The notes under the pieces are model-generated. The model ran no database searches. It saw only the letters and a list, made by a program, of their open reading frames with translations, and was not told where the DNA came from. From NCBI RefSeq assembly GCF_000368865.1, contig NZ_KB849726.1:515634-579633 (forward strand): DNA of 64,000 nucleotides. Direction: 5' to 3'. The stretch's first letter is position 1; the number at the start of each line of letters is the position of its first letter. The position numbers and the translations under genes are program-made. Shown here piece by piece: positions 8,993 through 17,364 of this stretch. The DNA comes from Acinetobacter bouvetii DSM 14964 = CIP 107468 (GTDB lineage Bacteria; Pseudomonadota; Gammaproteobacteria; Pseudomonadales; Moraxellaceae).

Positions 8993-9562
8993 TTATTTTA
9001 ACAGTGGAGGCACGGCTTCATAGTTGATTTCTACACGGCGGTTTTCTTTCCAGGCATTTTCATCATGGCCCGCATTGATTGGCATTTCTTTGCCGTAGCT
9101 GACTGCTTCAAGCTGATTTGCGCTGACACCGCTGGTCACCAAAAAGCTTTCTACCGCTTTTGCACGGCGCTCGCCCAAAGCCATATTGTATTCACGCGTA
9201 CCGCGCTCATCGGTATGGCCGGTTAAAGCAACGCGGGAGTTTGCGTTAGCAACAAGGAACTGCGCATGCGCTTGAAGGGTTTGCAGGTCTTCATTGCTTA
9301 ATTCAGTGCTGTCATAGTCAAAGTGCACAACACGCTTAGCTAAAAAAGCTTTATTGGCAGCAGTTACGCCTTTTGACGATGCGCCAGCAAGATTTTGCGC
9401 ATTCAGCGCAGCATCTTCGCTTAAGCCGTCTGTATTGACAGTGGATGCGGTTGATGGGTTTTGAGTGGCATCAACATTGGCAGCCGGTTTTCGGTTTGCG
9501 CAGCCTGTCATCATCATGGCAGTTGCTAAAACAGGCAATACAAATAATTTTACAGCGTTCAT
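8993..9562 (-). CDS. pal: Peptidoglycan-associated lipoprotein Pal
   Basis: Pal is an outer-membrane lipoprotein of the Tol-Pal system. It binds peptidoglycan and TolB and keeps the outer membrane attached during division. The 189-aa protein starts with a lipoprotein signal ending in MMMTGC (lipidated Cys near residue 21). A low-complexity linker follows, then an OmpA-like domain (VVHFDYDSTELSNEDLQTL ... LTGHTDERGTREYNMALGERRA ... ENRRVEI). The TDxxGxxxxN/R pattern for diaminopimelate binding is intact. ATG 9562 has GGAGAG directly upstream; the ATG/TTG region further out is not needed. It follows tolB by about 35 bp and is almost certainly co-transcribed with it. Confidence 0.95.
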   Translation of the reverse strand: MNAVKLFVLPVLATAMMMTGCANRKPAANVDATQNPSTASTVNTDGLSEDAALNAQNLAGASSKGVTAANKAFLAKRVVHFDYDSTELSNEDLQTLQAHAQFLVANANSRVALTGHTDERGTREYNMALGERRAKAVESFLVTSGVSANQLEAVSYGKEMPINAGHDENAWKENRRVEINYEAVPPLLK

Positions 9563-9597
9563 GATTCTCTCCATGATCTTTCATTATGATTTAAACG

Positions 9598-10884
9598 TTA
9601 TTTTGGTGCCCAGGCCGGTTCACGCACTTCGCCTTGCTCGCTTGGCAAGTTCATGCGGAAACGGCCATCCAGCGACATAATCGCAAGCAAGCCGCGGCTG
9701 CCTTCGCGTGTCGCGTATACCACCATTTGTCCATTTGGCGAGAAGCTTGGCGATTCGTCCAAACTGGTTGGCGTTAAGATGTTGGTCACGCCAGAATCAA
9801 TATTCTGTACGGCAACTTTGTAATTGCTGCCGCTAGGCCGGTGAACCAGCGCGAGCTTTTTACCGTCTGCGCTCAATGTCCCGCGTGCGTTGAATGCGCC
9901 GCGGAAGGTTAAGCGTTTGCTGGTGCCATCGGCAAAACTGTATTTGTAAATTTGCGGAGAACCGCCTCGGTCAGAGGTATAGATAAATGATTTTCCGTCT
10001 GGCGCATAGCGTGCTTCTGTATCAATCGCACTGTCATTGGTCAGGCGCTGCAGCTGGCGGCTGTCCAAATCCATTTGATAGATTTCTGGATTGCCGTGCA
10101 TGGAAGCAGTAAACAGCATGCTTTTACCGTCCGGCGAGAAGCCTGGCGCGCCATTTAAGCCGCGGAAGCTGGCCAGTTTTTCACGGCCGCCTGTTGCCAA
10201 GTCTTGCACATAAATTGCAGGACGTTTGGTTTCAAAAGATACATAAGCAATCTTTTTGGCATCCGGTGTCCATGCCGGAGATAAGATCGGATCCCGAGAC
10301 GTTAAAATAGTGCGGGGCTGTTCGCCGTCAGTGTCGGCAATTTGCAGTGTGTAGCGCTGTTCAGGCGTTGCCGGGTTGCGCAGCACATAAGCAATGCGTC
10401 CGCTGAAATCGCCTTGAATGCCTGTCAGCGCTTCATAAATCGCATCACTGATCATATGTGCAGCTTGACGGGTGCGGGAAGCCGGTATGGTCAGCAACTC
10501 ATTGAGCAGATAAGTTTTCTTCTGCACATCATAGAGCTGATAGTGCACTTCGAATGATCCGTCAGCTGCAGGCTTCATCGAGCCGGTTACGACATAAGGC
10601 ACGCCGGCGGCTTGCCATGCTTCAGCATTCGGCGTGTTCATCGCCGCTGTTGCAGGCAGATTTTTAGACGAACTGGTGAATTTTCCAGAACGGTTTAAAT
10701 CGTTTTCAATAATTGGGTACAGGTTTTGATCATTGCTGAACGGCACAATGGCAATTTTGGGCGCTTCTTCAGGCGCCTTGGTGATTTCCAAATGCAGCTG
10801 CGCATGTGATTGTGTAATTAAAACCGGACTAAGTGCTGTTAAAACGGCTAAGCAGAGCAGATGTTTTCGCGTCATTTCCATCAT
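9598..10884 (-). CDS. tolB: Tol-Pal system protein TolB
   Basis: This is the periplasmic beta-propeller of the Tol-Pal complex. It binds Pal and TolA and transmits energised state from the inner-membrane TolQRA motor. The protein is about 428 aa with a signal peptide (LLCLAVLTALSPVLITQSHA). The N-terminal alpha/beta domain (PKIAIVPFSNDQ...) is followed by repeated propeller blades of the TolB type: ILSPAWTPDAKKIAYVSFE, GAPGFSPDGKSMLFTAS, DTEARYAPDGKSFIYTSDR and ESPSFSPNGQMVVYATR. Three near-adjacent ATGs (10884, 10881, 10875) are possible starts; the protein differs by at most three residues. It is upstream of pal on the minus strand. Confidence 0.95.
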   Translation of the reverse strand: MMEMTRKHLLCLAVLTALSPVLITQSHAQLHLEITKAPEEAPKIAIVPFSNDQNLYPIIENDLNRSGKFTSSSKNLPATAAMNTPNAEAWQAAGVPYVVTGSMKPAADGSFEVHYQLYDVQKKTYLLNELLTIPASRTRQAAHMISDAIYEALTGIQGDFSGRIAYVLRNPATPEQRYTLQIADTDGEQPRTILTSRDPILSPAWTPDAKKIAYVSFETKRPAIYVQDLATGGREKLASFRGLNGAPGFSPDGKSMLFTASMHGNPEIYQMDLDSRQLQRLTNDSAIDTEARYAPDGKSFIYTSDRGGSPQIYKYSFADGTSKRLTFRGAFNARGTLSADGKKLALVHRPSGSNYKVAVQNIDSGVTNILTPTSLDESPSFSPNGQMVVYATREGSRGLLAIMSLDGRFRMNLPSEQGEVREPAWAPK

Positions 10885-11070
10885 TCGCTGAATACTCTAA
10901 ATCTAGAATTTCTTGTTACTGTGAATGTGTCACATAATGGCATGTTTTTGAAATATTGAAAGAACAACATTATGATTAAACTGTTATTCGTCTGTGAATT
11001 CGTGTCTAAATAGTTGCAGTTTATGATGACGCTTTCTTTAAAAATACAATGTTCCGCTTAACGGATGTTC
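10885..11070. other. Gap between the TolA-like gene and tolB
   Basis: This 186-bp AT-rich stretch has no open frame of note. On the minus strand it would hold the promoter for tolB-pal if these are transcribed apart from tolQRA. I see no clear -35/-10 pair or strong hairpin. Confidence 0.4.
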
Positions 11071-11589
11071 TTATTTAGATTGAAAGGACATATAAATGAA
11101 CCGAGACTCACGTTGGGCATCCGGATTTTCAGGCAATTCAAAAGGCGCAGCACTGTGAATGGCTTTTTCAATACTGTCTTTAAAAGCCTGATTTGGTGTG
11201 TCGCTAATGACGATAGACTGAATTGAACCTGATGGCGTTAAAATAATTCTTGCATGGGCTTTTTGCTCACTTGAATCCGCTGGTACTTCCCAATGGCTAA
11301 AGATTAAATGCTTAATTTCGGCTTTGGCCTCAGATGCAAGCCTTTTGACTTCTGATTTACGAGAAGCCTCAGCGGTTGTTGCACGTTTAGCTGTAGCTGT
11401 TTTTTGTTCAAGTTCACGTTTATATTGTTCAGAATATGCCTTTGCTGCAGCCATGGGTGCATTCGCGGAACTCACCGCTATTTTTTCGGGCTGAATCTGA
11501 GTGGCTGTTGAATTGTCAGCAGGGCTGGCAAATGTTAGCGCTGAACCTGCCATTACAGGAAATAGAAGCAAGAATTTAAAGATATGCAT
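11071..11589 (-). CDS. Stand-alone TolA C-terminal-domain protein
   Basis: A 172-aa exported protein made of a signal peptide (MHIFKFLLLFPVMAGSALTFA), a short charged helix (about residues 45-90, alanine/lysine/glutamate rich) and a TolA-like C-terminal domain. The last 80 residues align with those of the neighbouring TolA: HWEVPADSSEQKAHARIILT against VWDTPTDSAGKTATARITLT, and SAAPFELPENPDAQRES against AAAPYPMPSDPDARREA. Unlike TolA it lacks the long repeat stalk, and its hydrophobic N-terminus looks cleavable. It sits between tolA (past a terminator) and tolB. It may bind Pal/TolB or colicin/phage proteins that target TolA; no function is demonstrated by the sequence. Confidence 0.75.
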   Translation of the reverse strand: MHIFKFLLLFPVMAGSALTFASPADNSTATQIQPEKIAVSSANAPMAAAKAYSEQYKRELEQKTATAKRATTAEASRKSEVKRLASEAKAEIKHLIFSHWEVPADSSEQKAHARIILTPSGSIQSIVISDTPNQAFKDSIEKAIHSAAPFELPENPDAQRESRFIYMSFQSK

Positions 11590-11610
11590 TATTGAGGGCT
11601 TCGTCCTATA

Positions 11611-11642
11611 AAAAATCCCCCTGACGAATCAGGGGGGATTTA
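11611..11642 (-). terminator. Intrinsic terminator of the ybgC-tolQRA unit
   Basis: A stem of AATCCCCCTGA against TCAGGGGGGATT closes on CGAA, with one unpaired G. On the minus strand it starts 3 bases after the tolA stop and runs into a T-rich tract (TTTTTTATAGG). It separates tolA from the downstream TolA-like gene, which therefore may depend on read-through or its own promoter. Confidence 0.8.
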
Positions 11643-11644
11643 TA

Positions 11645-13063
11645 TCAATTTGAAGATCTAAAGGTGGATGTCAGATTCTGCGCTTCGCGGCGCGCATCTG
11701 GATCTGAAGGCATTGGATACGGCGCTGCCGCTCGTACAGCTGCTTCAATACTGGCCTTCATGTCTGGATCGCTGGATGAGACAATCACTGAACGCACCGC
11801 ACCGCTTTCAGTTAACGTAATGCGGGCGGTGGCCGTTTTGCCAGCGGAGTCGGTTGGAGTATCCCAAACGCGTTTGATTTTGTTTTCAAAATCTCTCTTG
11901 GCCGTTGATGCAATCTTTTTCGCTTCAGCTTTTTTCTGCGCCGCTTCTTCAGCTGCTTTTTTAGCAGATGAGGCTTTGGCTTCTTCGGCTGCCCGTTCAC
12001 GTGCTTCTGCATCGGATCTGGCTTTGGCATCTGCTTTGGCTTTCGCATCGGCTGCGGCTTTATTTTTTGCGTCTGCATCCGCTTTGCGTTTAGCGGCGTC
12101 TGCATTGGCTCTGGCCTGAGCGTCGGCTTTTGCTTTTGCATCAGCTGCGGCTTTATTTTTTGCGTCTGCATCCGCTTTGCGTTTAGCGGCGTCTGCATTG
12201 GCTTTGGCCTGAGCGTCAGCTTTGGCTTTTGCATCGGCTGCGGCTTTATTTTTTGCGTCAGCATCTGCTTTGCGTTTAGCGGCGTCTACATTGGCTTTGG
12301 CCTGAGCGGCAGCCTTCGCTTTTGCATCGGCATGCGCTTTCGCAGCTGCCGCTGCTTTAGCTTCAGCGTCTGCTTTGCGTTTTTCTGTATCTAAAGCGGC
12401 TTTGGCTTTTGCATCTTGCTGCGCTTTTAATTTGGCATTCTCGGCTAGACGTTTCGCTTCTAAATCTGCTTTGCGTTTTGTCTCAGCTGCACTGGCTTTG
12501 GCCTGAGCTGCTTTTGCTTCAGCTGCGGCTTTGCGTTGGGCTGCTTCGGCATTCGCTTTAGCATCTGCATCTATCTTGCGCTGCGCAGCCTCAGCTTTAG
12601 CATCCGCCTGAGCTTTAGCTTCTGTTAGGGCTTTCAGCTTGGCGGCTTCATCAGCTTGGCGTTTTTGTTCAGCGCGCAATGCTTCGGCTGCGGCTAGGCG
12701 TTCAGCTTTTTCAGCAGCTTGAGCTTGAAGCGCTGCTTTTGCCGTGTCAGGTTTTGGCAATGCTGCCGGCGCAGGCGGCGGTGCAGCAGGAATGACGGGT
12801 GCCGGCTCTACACTGGGCTCTGCGGTTTGAGTGACCTCGACGGCGACATTTTCATGCGTGGTTTCAGTAAACTCTGTTTCTTCTCGGGTCACTGGCCTTA
12901 AATCTTCTGGCTTCACCAGCACCGTTTTAATTTGCTTGGGCGGCTCAGGCGGTTTGCTCATGCCCAGATAAAGCAAGCCCACAACTGCAATCACATGGAT
13001 ACCGATGGTGAATCCAGCTGCAGTCGCTTTTTGTTTAAAAGGTGGCTTTTTAAAATCTTTCAT
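11645..13063 (-). CDS. tolA: Cell envelope integrity protein TolA
   Basis: An inner-membrane protein whose long periplasmic stalk links the TolQR motor to TolB/Pal. The 472-aa protein has a short cytoplasmic N-terminus and one membrane segment (ATAAGFTIGIHVIAVVGLLYLG, about residues 13-34). A Pro-rich linker (about 75-108) is followed by a very long Ala/Lys/Asp-rich helical domain II (about 110-375). The globular C-terminal domain III covers about residues 390-472. Domain II holds a near-perfect tandem repeat of 31 residues. The gene starts 3 bp after tolR. Length and the K/A-rich stalk are typical for Acinetobacter-type TolA. Confidence 0.93.
   Translation of the reverse strand: MKDFKKPPFKQKATAAGFTIGIHVIAVVGLLYLGMSKPPEPPKQIKTVLVKPEDLRPVTREETEFTETTHENVAVEVTQTAEPSVEPAPVIPAAPPPAPAALPKPDTAKAALQAQAAEKAERLAAAEALRAEQKRQADEAAKLKALTEAKAQADAKAEAAQRKIDADAKANAEAAQRKAAAEAKAAQAKASAAETKRKADLEAKRLAENAKLKAQQDAKAKAALDTEKRKADAEAKAAAAAKAHADAKAKAAAQAKANVDAAKRKADADAKNKAAADAKAKADAQAKANADAAKRKADADAKNKAAADAKAKADAQARANADAAKRKADADAKNKAAADAKAKADAKARSDAEARERAAEEAKASSAKKAAEEAAQKKAEAKKIASTAKRDFENKIKRVWDTPTDSAGKTATARITLTESGAVRSVIVSSSDPDMKASIEAAVRAAAPYPMPSDPDARREAQNLTSTFRSSN
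12021..12300 (-). repeat. 93-bp tandem repeat inside tolA (about three copies)
   Basis: The motif CTGCGGCTTTATTTTTTGCG recurs at 12052, 12145 and 12238, an exact 93-bp period. Each unit encodes 31 residues of the stalk, of the form AKANADAAKRKADADAKNKA followed by AADAKAKADAQ. Copies differ only by a few mostly silent changes, so copy number may vary between strains without a frameshift. It lengthens or shortens the TolA stalk in 31-residue steps. Confidence 0.85.
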
Positions 13064-13066
13064 AAA

Positions 13067-13516
13067 TTACTTTAGCGGCTCTGTCAGCAATCCAACCTGT
13101 GCTAATCCTGCATCCTGCAGTGCAGACATCAGTTTGATGACTTCACCATAAGGGCGGGATTCACTGCCATTAATCAGGACGCTGAGCTGTTTATTATTGG
13201 CCTGAGCCTGTGTCTGCGCATTTGTCAGCGCCGTTTTCAGTTCTTCTAAAGTCAGCACTTCATTCTTATGGGCGCTGTCTTCCAGCCTAATGGCGCCATC
13301 CGCTTCTAAGGTCACAATAGCAGGGCGGTCTTCAGACTGAATCGGGCTGCTGTTGGCTTGCGGCAAGTCCACTTTAACGCCAGTCGTAATCATGGGCGCA
13401 GTGACCATGAAGATGACTAAAAGCACCAGCATGACGTCAATGTAAGGCACGACATTCATATCGCTTTTCAGCGGTTTTTTGATGCGCTCGAAGCGTCCTG
13501 AACGTTGAATAGCCAT
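13067..13516 (-). CDS. tolR: TolR, ExbD/TolR-family motor component
   Basis: TolR is an inner-membrane protein that works with TolQ as a proton-driven stator. The 149-aa protein has one N-terminal membrane span (NVVPYIDVMLVLLVIFMVTAP, about 19-40) with the conserved proton-path aspartate in PYIDVMLVLL. The periplasmic domain contains VKVDLPQANS and ends in DAGLAQVGLLTE. These are typical ExbD/TolR features. Its start overlaps the tolQ stop by one base and tolA follows after 3 bp, so the three are translationally coupled. ExbD is excluded by this context. Confidence 0.95.
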   Translation of the reverse strand: MAIQRSGRFERIKKPLKSDMNVVPYIDVMLVLLVIFMVTAPMITTGVKVDLPQANSSPIQSEDRPAIVTLEADGAIRLEDSAHKNEVLTLEELKTALTNAQTQAQANNKQLSVLINGSESRPYGEVIKLMSALQDAGLAQVGLLTEPLK

Positions 13517-14214
13517 CAGTGCTGTTCCTGATCAGAACCCAATGACTGGCGCTGCAGCAAGGCCACCATTTCTTCAGCAAAAAGCGCACGGTCTGAATAG
13601 ACGGCTTCACCTTTGGCTGTGTAATGGTTAAATGCCAACACGGCAGGAATAGCGGCAAATAGGCCAATTGCAGTGGCAATCAATGCTTCGGCAATACCCG
13701 GGGCAACGGTTGCCAAAGTGACTTGCTCAACTTGGGCTAAACCAATGAATGCATTCATGATGCCCCAAACTGTGCCAAATAAGCCGACGTAAGGCGCTAC
13801 AGAACCAATGCTGGCCAAAGAGCCCAAGCCTTGCTCTAAGCCACCTTGGTCACGGCTCAGGCCGACGCGCAAAATACGCTCTGTGCCTTCAATGCTTTGC
13901 GCTGTAGGCGCATTGCGTTTTTTCAGCTTTAAAAATTCACCGAGGCCTTGATAGAAAATATCTTCCAGGCCAACCCGCTTTGAGTTGAGCTGCGCATTGT
14001 TGTAAAGGGTATTCAGTTCGGCGCCAGACCAGAAGATTTTTTGAAAATGATCATCATCGGCCTGCGCCTTTTTGTAGCTCATATGCAACTTGGCAATCAG
14101 ATACCAGCTGTACAGCGAGGCTAATAAGAGCAGAAGCATTACCAGCTGTACAACAGGACTTGCTTGTAAAATTAAATCTGATACGTGAAGGGTAGATTCT
14201 AGTTGAGTTGCCAT
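13516..14214 (-). CDS. tolQ: TolQ, MotA/TolQ/ExbB-family motor component
   Basis: TolQ is an inner-membrane protein that forms the ring around TolR in the Tol-Pal motor. The 232-aa protein has three membrane spans: LQASPVVQLVMLLLLLASLYSW (about 17-37), YVGLFGTVWGIMNAFIGLA (about 139-160) and APGIAEALIATAIGLFAAIPAVLAF (about 170-195). The family signature, APYVGLFGTVWGIM with the loop before GIAEALIATAIGL, is intact. It begins 25 bp after ybgC and is co-transcribed with tolR and tolA. Confidence 0.95.
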   Translation of the reverse strand: MATQLESTLHVSDLILQASPVVQLVMLLLLLASLYSWYLIAKLHMSYKKAQADDDHFQKIFWSGAELNTLYNNAQLNSKRVGLEDIFYQGLGEFLKLKKRNAPTAQSIEGTERILRVGLSRDQGGLEQGLGSLASIGSVAPYVGLFGTVWGIMNAFIGLAQVEQVTLATVAPGIAEALIATAIGLFAAIPAVLAFNHYTAKGEAVYSDRALFAEEMVALLQRQSLGSDQEQH

Positions 14215-14239
14215 AGTTACATTGAGCCAATTAATTTTT

Positions 14240-14650
14240 TTAATCTTGTTCCAATTCTTTCAGAATCAGTTTGCGGATTTCCTCCGGAAGCCGTGTTGGA
14301 CGCATGCCGTCTACGCTGATGCAGGCCAATTCGACTTCGCCGGAAGCAAGCATGATTTCACCACGATAAATATTTTGTTGCAATACAAATGACGTTGATT
14401 TACATGAAACTACACTTGCTGTAACAGTAATCAGGTCATCCATGAGTATAGGGCGTGAATATTTCACATTTATTTTATGCACAACAAAGTTGTAGTCTTT
14501 TTGATGCCAATAGTGGCTAATGCCTGATGCGCGAAGCCATTCAGTACGTGCGCGCTCCATGAAGCGGATGTGGTTGGCGTGGTAAACAATGCCGCCTGCA
14601 TCTGTATCTTCAATATAGACACGAATATTGAACTCGAATTTATTCGCCAT
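14240..14650 (-). CDS. ybgC: Tol-Pal-associated acyl-CoA thioesterase YbgC
   Basis: A cytoplasmic hotdog-fold thioesterase that hydrolyses short- to medium-chain acyl-CoA. It is the usual first gene of tol-pal operons, though its link to Tol function is unclear. The 136-aa protein carries the catalytic signature VYIEDTDAGGIVYHANHIRFMERARTEW (Asp near residue 14, with HANH downstream) and the C-terminal LPEEIRKLI. It is upstream of tolQ by 25 bp. The operon promoter must lie in the gap upstream (14651 onwards). Confidence 0.93.
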   Translation of the reverse strand: MANKFEFNIRVYIEDTDAGGIVYHANHIRFMERARTEWLRASGISHYWHQKDYNFVVHKINVKYSRPILMDDLITVTASVVSCKSTSFVLQQNIYRGEIMLASGEVELACISVDGMRPTRLPEEIRKLILKELEQD

Positions 14651-14961
14651 GAGAGTGTTCCGTCTGTTTCTAAATCTGATGAGTTTTTAGCTGCACTGAG
14701 AATATGAAATCGGCATGTTTTAAACATGACTTCAAATCAATAAATCGTCAAGTGCGTCAATGACGGGCAGTTTAGCACTCTGAAAATTCACTCCAATGGC
14801 ACAAGATTTCAAATCCTAGGCGCTTGTGTGCTTTATGTTTCGCATAATACTGCTGTAAATTGATATTTATTTATGCGGTTTTGCGGAAGATTGCAGATGA
14901 AATGGCGGTCACAGCCATTAAAAAGGTGAACAGGAACAATTCACCTTTTTTTCTTTATATT
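14651..14961. other. Gap upstream of ybgC: operon promoter region and a terminator
   Basis: The minus-strand promoter of the tol operon must lie here. A short palindrome (CATGTTTTAAACATG) sits near 14715, about 65 bp before the ybgC start; it could be an operator but is weak evidence. The far side carries the terminator of the M20 peptidase gene. I see no credible small gene: the open frames crossing the gap have no ribosome-binding site. Confidence 0.4.
14920..14952 (-). terminator. Intrinsic terminator of the M20 peptidase gene
   Basis: An 11-bp stem, AAAAAGGTGAA against TTCACCTTTTT, with a nine-base loop. It lies 10 bases past the stop of the minus-strand M20 gene and has T-runs on both strands. 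Confidence 0.8.
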
Positions 14962-16317
14962 TTATTTTGCAGGGCTTTGCTGCCGCTGCCATGCATTTTG
15001 CACTTGTGCAGCTGCTTTGGGATATTCCATCACAAAGCGCATATGGCTTTCTATGCCTGTTTTCAAGGTGGCATCATCGACCGAAAACAGCGGGCTATGA
15101 TTGGGCGCAGCCTTTGACATATCTTGATCTGATTGAGTTGCGCCGATAAAGATAAACAAGGAAGGCATGAGTTGCCCATAATAGGCAAAGTCCTCACTGG
15201 CGCTGGCATTGCTGTCGAGCACATGCAATTTCCCTTCGCCATTGACTTGCGCCAAAGCAGGCTGCATTAGTTTGGTCAGTGTTTTATCGTTGCTGGTGAC
15301 AGGCGCATAAGGCGCAATTTCAACTTTCGCGGTCACATCGTTGGCCTGTGCATTATGTTCGATCAGCGTGGGTAAATCTTTTAAAATGCCTTGACGGATA
15401 TCTTCATTGTTGGAACGGATGGTGCCGACCATATTCACCAGTTCTGGAATGACATTGCCTGTAGTGCCGCCTTGAATGCTGCCTATGCTGACCACGCCCA
15501 TGCCTTTGGTTAAATCTGTTCTGCGGCTGACTAAGCTTTGCATATTGCTGATCATCTGCGATGAGGCATAAATCGGGTCGCGGCCCAGCCATGGCATAGA
15601 GCCATGCACTTGCTTGCCATTTACCTGAATACGCAAATGGTCGGCGCTGTTTAAAATGGCGCCGTCTTTGTAGAAGATATTGCCGCTGGGCATGCCTGCC
15701 ATAACGTGCATGCCAAAAATGACTTCTGGTTTTGGATTGTTCAATGCGCCATCGGCAATCATTTTGCGGGAGCCGATTTGGCTGCCTTGGGTGAAGTTGT
15801 CGATATCGGCTCCGCCTTCTTCTGCCGGCTGAAACACAAAAACAATGGTTCCGGCGATTTTATCTTTATTGGCCGCCAGCGCTTTGGCGGCGCCTAAGAG
15901 CATTGCAGTATGCGCATCATGGCCGCATCCATGCATCACGTGCGTTTCTTTGCCTTGATAAATGGCTTTGGTTTTACTGGCAAATGGCAGACCGGTTTTT
16001 TCTTCGATGGGCAGGGCGTCCATATCAGCGCGAAGCGCCATGACGGGGCCAGGTTTTCCGCCTTTTAAAACGCCAATTACGCCAGTTTTAGCATAGCCTT
16101 TGCGGACGTCAATGCCATAAGATTTTAATTCCTTTTGTACCAGTTCAGACGTTTTGAACTCCATATTGCCCAATTCTGGATGCTGGTGAATATGCTGCCG
16201 TAATTTAATGGCATGGCTTTCGGTATTTTTGGCGGCGTCATCAATCCAGTCTGCAAGGGTAAATTGGCTGCAAAAAATCAGCGGCAGGCAAAGAGAAATC
16301 TGCTTGTACATGTTCAT
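14962..16317 (-). CDS. Exported M20-family amidohydrolase/peptidase
   Basis: A zinc metallohydrolase of the M20D (hippurate hydrolase/IAA-amino acid hydrolase) type. It is expected to cleave N-acyl amino acids or small amides outside the cytoplasm. The 451-aa protein begins with a signal peptide (QISLCLPLIFCSQFTLA) and shows LRQHIHQHPELG, LRADMDALPIEE, MHGCGHDAHTAMLLGAA and FVFQPAEEGGAD. These supply the Cys/His/Asp/Glu metal ligands. The dimerisation domain covers about 210-320 and the last His ligand region is near the end (APNHSPLFSVDD). TTG 16329 is a weaker start than ATG 16317; ATG 16311 is also possible. The true substrate is unknown. Confidence 0.85.
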   Translation of the reverse strand: MNMYKQISLCLPLIFCSQFTLADWIDDAAKNTESHAIKLRQHIHQHPELGNMEFKTSELVQKELKSYGIDVRKGYAKTGVIGVLKGGKPGPVMALRADMDALPIEEKTGLPFASKTKAIYQGKETHVMHGCGHDAHTAMLLGAAKALAANKDKIAGTIVFVFQPAEEGGADIDNFTQGSQIGSRKMIADGALNNPKPEVIFGMHVMAGMPSGNIFYKDGAILNSADHLRIQVNGKQVHGSMPWLGRDPIYASSQMISNMQSLVSRRTDLTKGMGVVSIGSIQGGTTGNVIPELVNMVGTIRSNNEDIRQGILKDLPTLIEHNAQANDVTAKVEIAPYAPVTSNDKTLTKLMQPALAQVNGEGKLHVLDSNASASEDFAYYGQLMPSLFIFIGATQSDQDMSKAAPNHSPLFSVDDATLKTGIESHMRFVMEYPKAAAQVQNAWQRQQSPAK

Positions 16318-16611
16318 ATCTTGGGACAATCCTGAAGAGTTTGAAATGATTAAAGTGATTCTCTAGCATCGCATACTGAATGAAATCTAGATAAAACCCT
16401 TTAAGTATTAAATAGATACTTTCAAGGTATATTCTGTTTTAGTGATTGAAATACCAAAATTTTATTTTGTACTCGGTATTGTAGATTTATGTGTTTTATA
16501 TGAAATTAAGTTTTATGCATTTAGGTTCACACTTTTTTCGCTTTGAGATACAGCGATTTAATTCAATTGATAATGGAGCCATTACAGCTCTGTGCAGTAT
16601 TAGAGTACTAA

Positions 16612-17184
16612 ATGAATCTTTTTTTTAAATTTGTCATCATGATTGCCATGGCTTTTATGCTTTGGTCATATTGGCTGAAACCTGATCAAGGGATTTCAGA
16701 TGCAGCTGATTATCAATCGGCTGAAGGTGTTCATCAGTTTGATGGCTATAGCATGACGAATTTGGAGCCTTATGCGGGGGAGTTCCGGGTTTTATCACGC
16801 GAAGATTATCGTTTTGGACGAGAGGCTGAAATTAGTCCGGTTGATTTTGCTTTGGGATGGGGAAGTATGACCAATCCTGCTGTTTATAAGCAGTTATCTA
16901 TCAGTCAGAGCAATCGCTGGTATTACTGGCGTTATGAAAACTCACCGCCTATACCTATCAATGAAATTTCAACACACAGCGCGAATACGCATTTAATTCC
17001 TGCAACTAAAGCGATTGCCAAACAACTGGCTCAAATTGATCAAGATGACCTGATTTATTTAAAAGGGCAGTTGGTTGAAGTAAAAGCTCAAGACGGATGG
17101 ACATGGCGCAGCTCCCTTAGCCGTGAAGATACAGGAAATGAGGCCTGTGAGCTGATGTTGGTGGAAGAGGTGCGGAAGCTATAA
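16612..17184 (+). CDS. Membrane-anchored hypothetical protein
   Basis: A 190-aa protein with one N-terminal hydrophobic segment (FFKFVIMIAMAFMLWSYWL, residues 4-22) and a soluble remainder. It contains aromatic-rich blocks (LGWGSM, RWYYWRY, DDLIYLKGQLVEVKAQDGW TWRSSL) and a single Cys near the C-terminus. The GQLVEV...GWTW part may be a small beta-barrel, but I recognise no family with confidence. Codon and base use resemble neighbouring core genes. It is preceded by a 294-bp AT-rich gap that must hold its promoter, and the following lipoprotein gene is about 180 bp away. Confidence 0.6.
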   Translation: MNLFFKFVIMIAMAFMLWSYWLKPDQGISDAADYQSAEGVHQFDGYSMTNLEPYAGEFRVLSREDYRFGREAEISPVDFALGWGSMTNPAVYKQLSISQSNRWYYWRYENSPPIPINEISTHSANTHLIPATKAIAKQLAQIDQDDLIYLKGQLVEVKAQDGWTWRSSLSREDTGNEACELMLVEEVRKL

Positions 17185-17364
17185 GATCAACAGCAGATAC
17201 GGCATAAGACTCCTTCAAGCATCCTGCACAATTGAGATAGATCATAAACAAAATATTTGGTGTGGTGAATTATGTGAATCAGACCTTTTTATTGTTTGCT
17301 GAAGTGGAAAAGTGAGACCACAGTCTTTACGATCTAAAATAAAAAAATAAGAGTGAGTTGTTTT

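Noticed and set aside
11664-12264. Long open frames on the plus strand and in another minus frame across tolA
   Set aside because: They mirror the Ala/Lys/Asp-rich tolA repeat codons. Their translations are low-complexity and have no start signals. tolA itself is certain.
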